Assembly: GCA_900758315.1 (NCBI GenBank)
Contig: CAAERF010000585.1
Coordinates: 1 to 32,327 of the forward strand
Length of the DNA: 32,327 nt
Source: an uncultured Oscillospiraceae bacterium
GTDB taxonomy: Bacteria; Bacillota; Clostridia; Oscillospirales; Oscillospiraceae
Direction: 5' to 3'
The position numbers and the translations under genes were made by a program. Shown in pieces: positions 1 through 8,310 of this stretch (the first letter of the stretch is position 1; every line of letters starts with the position of its first letter). Below the pieces are notes generated by a model. It had not been told where the DNA came from, searched no databases, and worked only from the letters and a program-made list of their open reading frames with translations.

Positions 1-17
1 CAGCCTGTCCCTGAGAT

Positions 18-2099
18 TTAGTTCCCGCTGCCGCGGCTGGCGATGATTTTTTCGGCCAGCGACTTGGGAATTTCCTCATAATGGCTGGGCTCCATGGTGT
101 ACTGACCGCGTCCCTGGGTCCGGGAACGGAGGTCGGTGGCATAGCCGAACATGGAGCTAAGGGGAACAAAGGCATCGATCTGAGTGGCGCCATTGCGGGG
201 CTCCATCCCCTGAATCTGTCCCCGGCGGCTGTTCAGGTCGCCGATTACGTCGCCCATATAGTCATCCGGGACGATGACGGAGACCTTCATAATGGGCTCC
301 TGGAGCACGGGATCTGCCTTCCGCATTGCCTCCTTGAATGCCATAGAACCGGCAATCTTAAAGGCCATTTCGGAGGAGTCCACCTCATGGTAAGAGCCGT
401 CGTACAGGTTAACCTTCACATCCACGACGGGATAGCCAGCCAGAACACCGGCCTGCATCGCACCCTGAATACCGGCGTCGATCGCGGGGATATACTCCTT
501 GGGAATCGCGCCGCCAACGATGGAACTGGTAAATTCATACCCCTTGCCGGATTCGTTGGGCTCAATGGTGATCTTGCAGTGGCCGTACTGGCCCTTACCG
601 CCGGACTGACGGGCATACTTAGTGTCCTGATCGACTTTCTTGCGGATGGTTTCCTTGTAGGCCACCTGCGGTGCACCTACGTTTGCCTCCACCTTGAATT
701 CCCGGAGCAGACGGTCGACGATGATCTGCAGATGCAGCTCACCCATGCCGGCGATAATGGTCTGGCCCGTCTCCTCGTCCGTATAGGTCTTAAAGGTGGG
801 GTCTTCCTCGGCCAGCTTGACCAGGGCGATGGACATTTTCTCCTGTCCAGCCTTGGTCTTGGGTTCAATCGCAACCCGGATCACTGGTTCCGGGAACTCC
901 ATGGATTCCAGAATGATGGGGGCATCTTCACTGCACAGAGTGTCGCCTGTGGTGGTGTTCTTCAGGCCGACTGCCGCGACAATATCGCCGGAATAGACCT
1001 GTTCGATGTCCTCACGGTGGTTGGCGTGCATCTGGAGAATCCGGCCCAGCCGCTCTTTCTTCCCCTTGGTACTGTTGAGTACGGAGGAACCGGTTTTGAC
1101 ACTGCCGGAATAAACGCGGAAGAAGGACAGACGTCCCACATAGGGGTCGGTCATAATCTTGAATGCCAGTGCGGAGAACGGTGCATTGTCGTCAGAAGGC
1201 CGTTCCTCTTCCTCATCGGTCTTGGGGTTGATGCCCCTGATCGCGGGAACGTCAGTGGGTGCGGGCATGTAGTCCACAATGGCGTCCAGCAGCTTCTGCA
1301 CGCCCTTGTTGCGGTAGGAAGTGCCACAGACAACCGGTACCATCTGATTGGAGATAGTGCCCTTACGGATTGCCGCGCGGATCTTCTCAGGAGGAATCTC
1401 CTGTTCCTCCAGGACCATCATCATGATCTCTTCGTCCACGTCGGCAATACATTCCAGCATCTGCTCTCTGTACTGCTGTGCCTGTTCCAGCATGTCCTCG
1501 GGAATTTCTTCCACCCGCATGTCCTTGCCCATGTCGTCATAGTAGACGTCAGCCTTCATCTCCACCAGGTCGATGATGCCGCGGAAGGTATCCTCGGCGC
1601 CGATGGGCAGCTGGATGGGCACGGCGTTGGCCTTCAGACGCTCATGGACCATGTCCAGAACGTGGAAGAAGTCCGCGCCCATGATGTCCATTTTGTTGAC
1701 ATAGATCATGCGGGGAACCCGATAATGATCGGCCTGACGCCACACAGTCTCAGACTGAGGTTCCACACCGCCCTTGGCGCACAGGACGGTTACGCTGCCG
1801 TCCAGTACGCGCAGGGACCGTTCCACTTCGACGGTAAAGTCCACGTGGCCCGGAGTGTCGATAATATTGATACGGTGATCCCGCCAGAAACAGGTGGTGG
1901 CAGCACTGGTAATGGTAATGCCCCGCTCCTGCTCCTGAACCATCCAGTCCATGGTGGCCGTGCCCTCATGGACCTCGCCAAGTTTGTAGTTGACACCGGT
2001 GTAGTAGAGGATGCGTTCAGTCGTAGTTGTCTTACCAGCATCGATATGGGCCATAATACCGATGTTTCTTGTCTTCTCAAGAGAGGTTTTTCTTGGCAT
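18..2099 (-). CDS. fusA: Elongation factor G (EF-G)
   Basis: This gene encodes the 693-residue translocation GTPase that moves tRNA-mRNA through the ribosome and, with RRF, helps recycle ribosomes. Domain G begins at once: the P-loop A-H-I-D-A-G-K-T-T is near residues 17-25, followed by the D-T-P-G-H switch II motif and N-K-M-D. Domains II-V follow, and the length is normal for bacterial EF-G. The ATG is preceded by GGAG about 9 nt upstream. It lies 42 nt downstream of rpsG in the same direction, the usual str-operon order. The stop is only 17 nt from the window edge, so a tuf gene, often next, would lie outside. No truncation or frameshift is visible. The resemblance is to the canonical translational factor rather than a TetM-type protection protein. 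Confidence 0.98.
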   Translation of the reverse strand: MPRKTSLEKTRNIGIMAHIDAGKTTTTERILYYTGVNYKLGEVHEGTATMDWMVQEQERGITITSAATTCFWRDHRINIIDTPGHVDFTVEVERSLRVLDGSVTVLCAKGGVEPQSETVWRQADHYRVPRMIYVNKMDIMGADFFHVLDMVHERLKANAVPIQLPIGAEDTFRGIIDLVEMKADVYYDDMGKDMRVEEIPEDMLEQAQQYREQMLECIADVDEEIMMMVLEEQEIPPEKIRAAIRKGTISNQMVPVVCGTSYRNKGVQKLLDAIVDYMPAPTDVPAIRGINPKTDEEEERPSDDNAPFSALAFKIMTDPYVGRLSFFRVYSGSVKTGSSVLNSTKGKKERLGRILQMHANHREDIEQVYSGDIVAAVGLKNTTTGDTLCSEDAPIILESMEFPEPVIRVAIEPKTKAGQEKMSIALVKLAEEDPTFKTYTDEETGQTIIAGMGELHLQIIVDRLLREFKVEANVGAPQVAYKETIRKKVDQDTKYARQSGGKGQYGHCKITIEPNESGKGYEFTSSIVGGAIPKEYIPAIDAGIQGAMQAGVLAGYPVVDVKVNLYDGSYHEVDSSEMAFKIAGSMAFKEAMRKADPVLQEPIMKVSVIVPDDYMGDVIGDLNSRRGQIQGMEPRNGATQIDAFVPLSSMFGYATDLRSRTQGRGQYTMEPSHYEEIPKSLAEKIIASRGSGN

Positions 2100-2141
2100 G
2101 AATGTTTGCTCCTTAAAATTTGCAAATAAGACGGGCTTTTA

Positions 2142-2612
2142 TCACCAGCGGAAGTGGGCGAATGCCTTGTTTGCCTCCGCCATCTTGTGGGTGTCTTCAC
2201 GCTTCTTCACAGCGTTACCGGCGTTGTTGTAGGCGTCCATAATTTCGCCTGCCAGCCGCTCCTTCATGGTGCGTTCGCTGCGTGCGCGGGAGTAGTTCGT
2301 CAGCCAGCGCAGACCCAGGGTCTGACGGCGGGTGGGACGAACTTCCATGGGGACCTGGTAGTTGGCGCCGCCAACACGGCGGGTCTTACATTCCAGGGTG
2401 GGCATGATGTTCTCCAGGGCATCCCGGAACACTTCCAGGGCATCCTTACCGGTTTTCTCCTGGATGATGTCGAAAGCGCCATAAACAACCTTCTGGGCCA
2501 CGCCCTTCTTGCCGTCGAGCATGATGCTGTTGATCAGCTTGGTCACCAGAACAGAGTTGTAGACAGGATCGGGGAGAATCTCACGCTTGGGTACGTTTCC
2601 TCTTCTAGGCAC
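2142..2612 (-). CDS. rpsG: 30S ribosomal protein S7
   Basis: S7 is a primary 16S rRNA-binding protein that nucleates the 30S head and lines the E site. The protein is 156 residues, the family norm, starting [12 protein letters not shown]. The start is GTG at 2610-2612, because GGAGGG lies 7 nt upstream and the family begins M-P-R-R. The frame stays open upstream to 2744, but that extension is not S7-like and contains the rpsL-rpsG spacer. An in-frame ATG 18 nt upstream has no Shine-Dalgarno of its own. The gene sits between rpsL and fusA in the str operon. In E. coli, S7 represses its operon by binding the rpsL-rpsG spacer; whether that happens here is unknown, but the spacer is rich in hairpins. 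Confidence 0.97.
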   Translation of the reverse strand: MPRRGNVPKREILPDPVYNSVLVTKLINSIMLDGKKGVAQKVVYGAFDIIQEKTGKDALEVFRDALENIMPTLECKTRRVGGANYQVPMEVRPTRRQTLGLRWLTNYSRARSERTMKERLAGEIMDAYNNAGNAVKKREDTHKMAEANKAFAHFRW

Positions 2613-2829
2613 TTTACTTCCCTCCTTCATAGGTATGATTTCATAGGTACTCGAAAGTGGCATCCACTTCCGGTTAAGACAAGTGCCTGCTTGTCCAGTG
2701 CCCGCCAGAGGTCTACCCATATCCCGGCGCACCTGTGACGGCACGCCGGATCTATATGATAAACGACTCCTGGCAAGGCTTGTGCCTTGCGCCTAGAGCG
2801 CAAAAGTGCTTTTGAGTTTCGCTTGAGGA
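2613..2829 (-). promoter_or_regulatory. Hairpin-rich rpsL-rpsG intercistronic region
   Basis: This 217-nt spacer is much longer than others in the operon (rpsG-fusA is 42 nt). It holds perfect inverted repeats. AAGTGG 2655-2660 pairs with CCACTT 2664-2669. GACAAG 2678-2683 pairs with CTTGTC 2690-2695. CCGGCG 2724-2729 pairs with CGCCGG 2744-2749. GCAAGGC 2773-2779 pairs with GCCTTGC 2784-2790 over a 4-nt loop. CAAAAG 2801-2806 pairs with CTTTTG 2809-2814. None has a U-tract typical of a terminator. The equivalent spacer in E. coli is the S7 autoregulatory site; a similar role here is inference. Confidence 0.45.
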
Positions 2830-3249
2830 TTACTTCTTGGTCTTGGGCCGCTTTGCACCGTACTTGGAGCGAGCCTGCATACGACCGGTGACACCCTGGG
2901 TATCCAGAGAACCACGGATGATGTGATAACGCACACCGGGAAGGTCCTTGACACGGCCGCCGCGGATCATAACGACGGAGTGCTCCTGCAGGTTGTGGCC
3001 GACACCGGGGATATAAGCGGTGACCTCGTAGCCGTTGGACAGACGCACACGGGCGATCTTACGCAGTGCGGAATTGGGCTTCTTGGGAGTTGCGGTACGA
3101 ACTGCGGTGCAAACGCCTCTCTTCTGGGGGGAAGGCTGATCGGTCTCTCTGTCCTTCAGCGTGTTTCTACCCTTCTGCAGCGCGGGGGAGTTGGACTTAT
3201 AGACGGAAGTCTCTCTGCCCTTGCGAACCAGCTGATTAAAAGTAGGCAT
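2830..3249 (-). CDS. rpsL: 30S ribosomal protein S12
   Basis: S12 sits at the decoding centre and controls accuracy; it is the classic streptomycin-resistance locus. The 139-residue protein carries K-K-P-N-S-A-L-R-K around residues 56-64 and [12 protein letters not shown] around 98-109, where the Asp is the usual methylthiolation target of RimO. The extra residues after about position 25 compared with E. coli are typical of Firmicutes S12. The streptomycin-contact lysines appear wild type. The ATG at 3247-3249 has AAGGAGGA about 8 nt upstream. It is the first gene of the str operon, behind a strong promoter and a leader of about 220 nt. Confidence 0.98.
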   Translation of the reverse strand: MPTFNQLVRKGRETSVYKSNSPALQKGRNTLKDRETDQPSPQKRGVCTAVRTATPKKPNSALRKIARVRLSNGYEVTAYIPGVGHNLQEHSVVMIRGGRVKDLPGVRYHIIRGSLDTQGVTGRMQARSKYGAKRPKTKK

Positions 3250-3479
3250 GTGGTAGTTCCTCCTTTCTTCAAAAGATATTATATTTTAACAAAACAAAGG
3301 AATTTTATTCCTGTTCTGCTAAAAACAGTGGATGATTTGCCGCATTCCGCTCGGGAATGGGTGCTGTGCAGACCGCCCCGGCAGGGCTCGACGGCGATTT
3401 CCAGACCAGTTGTCTTTCTCCGGAAAACCCCGTTCTTTCGTCCTACATCGGGCAATATTGCAAACCTACACAGTTTTCA
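3250..3479 (-). promoter_or_regulatory. 5' leader of the str operon (rpsL mRNA)
   Basis: The predicted transcript start (about 3473) lies some 220 nt before the rpsL ATG. The span has no convincing ORF. It contains short perfect inverted repeats: AGGAAT/ATTCCT (3298-3303 and 3307-3312, 3-nt loop) and CATTCC/GGAATG (3343-3348 and 3354-3359, 5-nt loop). There is also a palindrome GCAATATTGC (3452-3461). The leader ends with the rpsL Shine-Dalgarno. I do not recognise a known ribosomal-protein leader family. A regulatory RNA is possible; a plain long UTR is also possible. Confidence 0.4.
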
Positions 3480-3508
3480 ATTATAACACCCTCCCAGGGC
3501 AACGTCAA
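3480..3508 (-). promoter_or_regulatory. Promoter of the str operon
   Basis: Read on the minus strand, TTGACG (3508-3503) and TATAAT (3485-3480) are separated by exactly 17 nt, a near-consensus housekeeping promoter directed at rpsL-rpsG-fusA. It lies just after the stop of the CHAP gene, so the str operon is probably transcribed independently of it. Confidence 0.8.
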
Positions 3509-3582
3509 GAAAAACTTTCCACTGAAAATAGCTTCTTTTCGTCCTGTTCTTACAACATTTCGTCAACAACGATTCCGGCTAC

Positions 3583-4932
3583 TCAGTAGTTGGGAGAGGC
3601 AAAGCCCTTGATGTATCTGGAGCCGATCTTTCCGTTGCTGCCCTTTTTCAGGGTATAGGTTCTGATCTTCGCCTGATCGCTGGTGTTACCCTCCAGCGTG
3701 GTCACGGTCACCTTCCCATTTTTGATGGAGAAGCTGCGCACATAGCCGATGTGATGGGTGGAACCGCCCAGCCGGTCACTGAAGAAAATCAGGTCGCCTG
3801 CCTTGGGGGTGTAGCTACCCTTTCCGCCCTTGGTCTTAGCCCAGGTATAGAAGTGCTGGCCCTTTTTCGTGTAGTAGGAATAGTAGCTCATCACCGCGCA
3901 GTAGCTGGGAATCACCTTGGTGGAGGTTCCGTTCTCCCGGGCACACCAGTTGACAAACATCGCGCACCAAGCGCCCTGAAGGCCGTAATAGTAGCCGTAT
4001 TCCGTGTAGTTTTTGGATCCGGAGCTGGTGCCGGCCAGCTGGCTGGTCTTATTGCCCTCGTGGTACCCCATCTGGGAGTTGGCAATCTCCAGCACATTCT
4101 GCCGGTTGCTGCCGGTCAGCTTCAGCGCCATCAGGTTTTTATAGTACTTGCCCTTCTTATAGTATTTGGACGCCTTCAGCGATGCCGGCTTTTTGTACAG
4201 GGTTACCTTGATCTTTTTGGTCGCTGCTTTGTAGTTTTGAGTGCTGGCAGCGGTCACTGTAATGGTGCACACGCCCCGCTTTTTCATCGTCACCTTGCCG
4301 CTGGTTTTCCCCACAGTGGCAATACTGGTATCACTGGATTTGTAAGTCACCGCGCCATTTCCGCTGGCCTTTGCCTTTAGCGTAAAGGTGCTCTTGGACT
4401 TGTACACTTTGCTGTAGCTGGAGGACACGCCGCTGATGGTCTGTTTCGCTTTGCCCACCGTGACCACTACGACCAGCTGCGCTGCCTGACAAGTCTCCGT
4501 CTCGCTGGCGGTAATGGTGATCTTTGCAGTACCTGCGTTCTGGAAGGACATCTCGCCGCTGACCGGGTCCACCTCTACAACATCGGGATTGTCAGAGGCA
4601 AACGAAATCGTGCCATTGCCGCTGGTCTGCGGCTCCAGCGTCATATTCTCTGCGCCGTAGACCACGCTGTAAGTCGTCTCCACGCCAGAGATTGTCTGCT
4701 CCTGTTTCTCCGCAGGCAAATCGCCCGGTTTCTCCTCCGGCTCCCCAGTTTCCTCTCCCTTGGAACCCGCTTCCGAACCGCTGTCATTTTTTCCCTCTGT
4801 CTCCGCATATACCTGAACTGTCTCACCGCTTTCCGGTGCGTCGGAGGTTTCTGCGGCCAGCGCCGTCATCGGGCTGACTACAGACATCAGCATAGCCAGC
4901 AACAAACAAATCGATACCACTCTTTTTTTCAT
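3583..4932 (-). CDS. Secreted Ig-like/CHAP-domain cell-wall hydrolase candidate
   Basis: The 449-residue protein starts with a signal peptide (basic M-K-K-R, hydrophobic 5-20, cleavage probably after A-L-A-A near 27). An acidic, Glu/Gly-rich linker follows (about 28-78), then two Ig-like repeats (about 80-160 and 164-246) that both open with an I-S-G-V motif. The C-terminal half (about 275-449) looks like a CHAP/NlpC-type amidase. It has A-W-C-A-M-F-V-N-W-C with Cys323 as likely nucleophile, a T-H-H-I-G-Y-V motif with His394, and E-G-N (414-416). Such domains cut peptidoglycan peptides or amide bonds outside the membrane. There is no sortase motif or choline-binding repeat. It lies 28 nt after the M24 peptidase and may be co-transcribed with it. 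The substrate is unknown. Confidence 0.8.
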   Translation of the reverse strand: MKKRVVSICLLLAMLMSVVSPMTALAAETSDAPESGETVQVYAETEGKNDSGSEAGSKGEETGEPEEKPGDLPAEKQEQTISGVETTYSVVYGAENMTLEPQTSGNGTISFASDNPDVVEVDPVSGEMSFQNAGTAKITITASETETCQAAQLVVVVTVGKAKQTISGVSSSYSKVYKSKSTFTLKAKASGNGAVTYKSSDTSIATVGKTSGKVTMKKRGVCTITVTAASTQNYKAATKKIKVTLYKKPASLKASKYYKKGKYYKNLMALKLTGSNRQNVLEIANSQMGYHEGNKTSQLAGTSSGSKNYTEYGYYYGLQGAWCAMFVNWCARENGTSTKVIPSYCAVMSYYSYYTKKGQHFYTWAKTKGGKGSYTPKAGDLIFFSDRLGGSTHHIGYVRSFSIKNGKVTVTTLEGNTSDQAKIRTYTLKKGSNGKIGSRYIKGFASPNY

Positions 4933-4960
4933 GGGACACTCTCTTTCTTTTGCTTATTTC

Positions 4961-6031
4961 TTATAACACAATCAGTTCTTTGGGTGACTGCGTCAGGTCG
5001 ACATTCCCTTCTCTCGTTAACCACAGCACATCTTCGATTCTCACGCCGAACCGGCCGGGCAGATACACGCCCGGCTCTGCGGAAATCACCGCTCCCTCCA
5101 GCAGCGGTTCCCGGTTGGACAGGTTGGCGTTGGGCTTTTCATGGATTTCCAGCCCGAGTCCATGTCCAAACCCGTGGCCGAAATAGTCCCCATAACCGGC
5201 ATCCTTGAGCACCTGCCACGCGGCGTTGTGGATCTCGCATCCGGGCACCCCAGCCTTTGCCTTGGCAATCCCGGCCAGCTGAGCCCGCAGCACGGCGTCA
5301 TAGACCTGACGCATCTCCTCGCCGGGTTCCCCGACTGCCACCGTCCGGGTCATATCCGAGCAGTAGCCCTGGTATACGCACCCAAAATCCATGGTCACAA
5401 ACTCCCCTTGGCTAATGGGCTTGTCACCGGGAATGGCGTGGGGCATGCTCCCATTGGAGCCCGATGCCACAATGGGGTCAAAGGAGTTTTTCTCCGCCCC
5501 ATAACACATGTGTAAATAGGTAATCCGGGCGGCAATCTGGCGCTCTGTGACTCCGGGCTTGAGATCGTTCAGAATCTCCAGAAACACCCGGTCCGTGATC
5601 TCCTGGGCCTTACGCATCCGGTCCAGCTCTTCTGTATCCTTCGCACCTCGCAGCTCCGTCAGCAGCGCGCCTGCGGGAATCAGCTCCGTCTCCGGCGGAA
5701 ATACCTGCTCCATTTTCCGGTACATCTCCACCGTCAGATACGGCTCCTCGATTCCCACTCGTCTCAGCCCTCGGGCTGCCAGCACCTCGCCTGCCAGTAC
5801 CAGCTGAGACCGGTCCGGCGTGGTCATCGCCACCCGGGCATGATCAACGGTTTGCTCTGCCAGTTCGATATAGCGGGAATCGGTGAAATAGTGGCTGTCC
5901 TCTCCGGTAATCAGGACCAGCCCTTCCCCTTTCATTCCCACTGCGTAGTACTCGCCCGGCTCGCTGGTCAGAATCAGCGCGTCCAGTTCCGTATCGCTCA
6001 GGCGTCTGCGGATGTGTTCCAGATGATTCAT
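4961..6031 (-). CDS. M24 family Xaa-Pro aminopeptidase/dipeptidase
   Basis: This 356-residue cytosolic metallopeptidase is predicted to remove N-terminal residues ahead of proline. The N-terminal creatinase-like domain spans about 1-130 and the pita-bread catalytic domain about 135-350. All five metal ligands are present: Asp215 (T-M-D-F-G), Asp226 (C-S-D-M-T-R-T), His290 (G-H-G-L-G), Glu319 (S-A-E-P-G) and Glu333 (R-I-E-D-V). The start is the ATG at 6029-6031, preceded by AGGAGG and overlapping the previous stop as ATGA. The open frame further upstream lies inside the neighbouring gene and is not family-like. It is the third gene after yqeG and the endonuclease IV-like gene. PepP and PepQ types cannot be told apart from sequence alone. 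Confidence 0.92.
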   Translation of the reverse strand: MNHLEHIRRRLSDTELDALILTSEPGEYYAVGMKGEGLVLITGEDSHYFTDSRYIELAEQTVDHARVAMTTPDRSQLVLAGEVLAARGLRRVGIEEPYLTVEMYRKMEQVFPPETELIPAGALLTELRGAKDTEELDRMRKAQEITDRVFLEILNDLKPGVTERQIAARITYLHMCYGAEKNSFDPIVASGSNGSMPHAIPGDKPISQGEFVTMDFGCVYQGYCSDMTRTVAVGEPGEEMRQVYDAVLRAQLAGIAKAKAGVPGCEIHNAAWQVLKDAGYGDYFGHGFGHGLGLEIHEKPNANLSNREPLLEGAVISAEPGVYLPGRFGVRIEDVLWLTREGNVDLTQSPKELIVL

Positions 6032-6888
6032 TGACCGCTCACCTCCTGATAGATTTCCTTCATGGTCAAAGCGTCCTCGCTCTGGGTCCCTGCCGACTCG
6101 CAGATGATCCACGGCTGCCAGCCACGCCGGGCCAGTTCCTCCGCCAGTGGCCGGAAATCGGGACCGTATCCGGGATCCGAGAAGCACAGGTGCCGTTTTT
6201 CTCCGCCTTTGGCTGTAAATTCGATCTTGGAAAAGTGGCTGTGGAACCGGGACGCCCGTTCCGTTCCCAGCACTGCTTCCATCCGGTCCAGCATGCGGAC
6301 ACAGGCCTCCGGGCCCTCCAGCGCTCCCAAAGATCTGGCGTACAAATGGCCAAAGTCCACACAGGGCAGCAGCCGCTCATCTACGGAACACAGCTCCAGC
6401 ACCTCGTCCAGGTCTCCCAGCTGGTTGATCTTTCCCATGGTCTCCGGACACAGGGTCAGGTCACCGTACCCCAGCGCATCACAGGCACGGACCACCGCCG
6501 CCAGGTTTTCCCTGGCGATGGCCAGCGCCTCTGCCCGGCTCCGCTTCATCAGGGCGCCGGAGTGGAGCACAATCCGCTGCGCGCCCATCCACCGGGCCGC
6601 CTGACAGGACACCGTCACGTAGCCGATGGTTTTCTGCACACTCTCCGGGTCCGGGTTCGCCAGGCTGATAAAGTAGGGCGCATGTAACGACAGCGCGATG
6701 CCCGCCTCCGAGGCTCTGCGTCCAATCAGTTCCGCCGTGGCCTGTCCCACCCGGACGCCCTTGCCGCACTGGTATTCATAGGCGTCCAGCCCAATCTGAC
6801 GAAGCCACACCGGCGCGTCGGCGCTGGACTTGCTCACCGTATTGGTAAAGGTATTGGAATTGCCGGCCACGCCAAACAACACACTCAT
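6028..6888 (-). CDS. Endonuclease IV-like TIM-barrel protein
   Basis: This 286-residue protein belongs to the AP endonuclease family 2/sugar-phosphate isomerase fold. Residues matching the E. coli Nfo zinc ligands can be read off: His69, His109, Glu149, Asp178, His181, His216 (or 218), His233 and Glu264. The Asp of the D-R-H motif (Asp229 in Nfo) appears to be Lys231 in K-R-H, so the third zinc site may be altered. It could repair abasic sites like Nfo, or act on another substrate. The start is ATG 6886-6888 with AGGAG 8 nt upstream, overlapping the yqeG stop as ATGA. It also overlaps the M24 peptidase by 4 nt, so the three genes are probably translationally coupled. Confidence 0.82.
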   Translation of the reverse strand: MSVLFGVAGNSNTFTNTVSKSSADAPVWLRQIGLDAYEYQCGKGVRVGQATAELIGRRASEAGIALSLHAPYFISLANPDPESVQKTIGYVTVSCQAARWMGAQRIVLHSGALMKRSRAEALAIARENLAAVVRACDALGYGDLTLCPETMGKINQLGDLDEVLELCSVDERLLPCVDFGHLYARSLGALEGPEACVRMLDRMEAVLGTERASRFHSHFSKIEFTAKGGEKRHLCFSDPGYGPDFRPLAEELARRGWQPWIICESAGTQSEDALTMKEIYQEVSGQ

Positions 6889-7388
6889 ATGCGATCTCCT
6901 CTCAGCCGGCAAAGTCCCCGGAAGGGCACCTCAATGCCATAGCGTAGCTTGCGGAATAGCGTATCCCGCGCAATGGGGCGGATGTAGATGGCCCGAATCC
7001 CCGCATTGTGGGCGCCCCAGATATCAGTGAAAATCTGATCGCCCAGCATAACGGTCTCCTCCGGCCGGCAATCGCACTGCCCCATGGCCTCCAGAAACGC
7101 CGCCCGGCGGGGTTTTCCGGCATGGCTGATATGGGGCACTTCCAGACCCGCGCAGAACTGCCGGGCCCGCTGGGGCCTTCTGCCGTTGGACACCACAAAC
7201 AGGGTAATCCCGGCCTGCCACAGCTGATCCCGCCAGGCTTTCACCGCATCGTCGGGCTCCGGCTGCCGGTACCGCGTCAGGGTGTTGTCCAGGTCCGCCA
7301 GCACCAGCCGAATGCCTTTTCCGGCCAGTTCTTCCGGTGTAATCTGCGCAAAATTGTTCTCAATTCGATCCGGAATCAGCGAACCCAT
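6885..7388 (-). CDS. yqeG: YqeG family HAD-IIIA phosphatase
   Basis: The 167-residue protein is a small, capless HAD-superfamily phosphatase, predicted to be cytosolic. It has the nucleophile motif D-L-D-N-T-L (Asp32/Asp34), a S-N-G motif II, a conserved Lys in H-A-G-K-P and the acidic motif G-D-Q-I-F-T-D. Length and motifs fit YqeG; the physiological substrate is unknown. GGAGGG lies about 7 nt before the ATG. It heads a run with 4-nt overlaps into the endonuclease IV-like and M24 genes. Its upstream region carries a promoter and a palindrome shared with a divergent gene. Confidence 0.92.
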   Translation of the reverse strand: MGSLIPDRIENNFAQITPEELAGKGIRLVLADLDNTLTRYRQPEPDDAVKAWRDQLWQAGITLFVVSNGRRPQRARQFCAGLEVPHISHAGKPRRAAFLEAMGQCDCRPEETVMLGDQIFTDIWGAHNAGIRAIYIRPIARDTLFRKLRYGIEVPFRGLCRLRGDRI

Positions 7389-7434
7389 CTGTATCCCTCC
7401 ATCAAAATGTACCTCTATTGCACCCTTTTCCCAA

Positions 7435-7464
7435 GGTTACAATTCGTAACCATTTCATGTTACC
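7435..7464. promoter_or_regulatory. Palindromic operator candidate with a third half-site
   Basis: GGTTACAATTCGTAACC (7435-7451) is a perfect 6-bp inverted repeat around a 5-bp centre. A third copy of the half-site, GTTACC, follows at 7459-7464, seven bases after the palindrome. It sits between two divergent genes, overlaps the -10 of the leftward promoter and occupies the -35/spacer of the rightward one. That placement fits a repressor site. The regulator is not identified. Confidence 0.5.
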
Positions 7465-7466
7465 AT
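7438..7466 (+). promoter_or_regulatory. Candidate promoter of the 7502 gene
   Basis: TTACAA (7438-7443) and TACCAT (7461-7466) are 17 nt apart, with TGT before the -10 as a possible extended element. Both hexamers are imperfect. They overlap the GGTTAC/GTAACC operator candidate. AAGGAG (7484-7489) is the downstream ribosome binding site. Confidence 0.35.
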
Positions 7467-7485
7467 TTTTCACTTTTGATTACAA
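7457..7485 (-). promoter_or_regulatory. Candidate promoter of the yqeG operon
   Basis: On the minus strand TTGTAA (7485-7480) and TAACAT (7462-7457) are 17 nt apart, with TGG just before the -10 as an extended element. The -10 overlaps a GGTAAC half-site, and the transcript start would fall near the palindrome at 7435-7451. Confidence 0.5.
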
Positions 7486-7501
7486 GGAGTGATTTTTCAA
7501 A

Positions 7502-8299
7502 ATGCCGCAATTCCCCCGTATACTTCTGGCGGTATCCCCCGGCAGCGTCCCGCCACGGCTGCCCGTTCCCTTCGAGCTGGCCCACATGGCCTACCGCATC
7601 GGTTCCCGCTGCCGTCTGCTCCGGGCGCGTCCCGAACTGGCTCTTAACGGCGGCTTTCTCATGATCAGCGGCGCCGCATCCAGCTGTCTCGGAAACGCAG
7701 AGCGGTTTTGCCAGCAGGTGGTATCTGAATGCCGCCTTCATCTCGCCGCCGGCGTCATCGCCAACTGGGAACTGGCTCCGCAATGTGTTCCTCTGGTCAC
7801 TGAGCTGGACCGAGCACTGGCCCAGGCCCAGCTGGAATTCTGGGTCCCGGAATACTACGCCGCGGCCGCAGCCAACGCCAAGATTTTGATTTCCTCCCAG
7901 CTCTCCGGCGGCAGTTTGTCGGCCCGGCTACAGGAGGCGCTGAACCGGTGGGGACATCGGATCGCGCTGGCCGTGGAGTGTACGCCCTGGTCGTTTCAGC
8001 TGCCCTGTCCTTCCGGTCGGGGCACGCCTTTGGAGGATGGCCAGCTCCAACAGCTCATCGCAAATTACAACCCGCGTCTCTGGTTTTCCGAGAGTCTCTG
8101 CACCCAATACTTTACCTATCTGAAAGAGAATCAACTGCATTTAACACTCTTTGACAATGGCGCCAGCATCCGCAGAAAGCTGGAACTGGCAGCCCGCCGC
8201 GGGCTGTCCGGCGCCATACTCTCCTGGGATGAACTGAAGCCCTTTGCCCGGGAGTTGTTCTCTCCTGCTCAACGGAGATCGGGCGGAAACCGGTTTTAG
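7502..8299 (+). CDS. Uncharacterised 265-aa protein
   Basis: I do not recognise a named family. The 265-residue protein has no signal peptide or membrane segment. Alternating hydrophobic strands and helices, and a segment near 185-245 (Y-N-P-R-L-W-F-S-E then a strand L-T-L-F-D-N-G and I-L-S-W-D-E-L), vaguely suggest a TIM-barrel such as a GH18-like fold, but no D-x-x-D-x-D-x-E motif is visible. AAGGAG sits about 12 nt before the ATG. The gene is monocistronic: divergent from yqeG across a palindromic operator candidate, and ending at a terminator shared with rpsU. Codon use looks like that of its neighbours. The reality of the gene is well supported; function is open. Confidence 0.7.
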   Translation: MPQFPRILLAVSPGSVPPRLPVPFELAHMAYRIGSRCRLLRARPELALNGGFLMISGAASSCLGNAERFCQQVVSECRLHLAAGVIANWELAPQCVPLVTELDRALAQAQLEFWVPEYYAAAAANAKILISSQLSGGSLSARLQEALNRWGHRIALAVECTPWSFQLPCPSGRGTPLEDGQLQQLIANYNPRLWFSESLCTQYFTYLKENQLHLTLFDNGASIRRKLELAARRGLSGAILSWDELKPFARELFSPAQRRSGGNRF

Positions 8300-8310
8300 C
8301 GAAAACGAAG

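Noticed and set aside
81..2129. Open plus-strand frame of 682 codons opposite fusA
   Set aside because: It is the antisense of a highly conserved gene, gives no recognisable protein and has no ribosome binding site. High-GC third positions keep the opposite frame open.
6032..6187. Upstream extension of the M24 peptidase frame
   Set aside because: It lies inside the endonuclease IV-like gene; the ATG at 6031 has a perfect AGGAGG and a coupled ATGA overlap.
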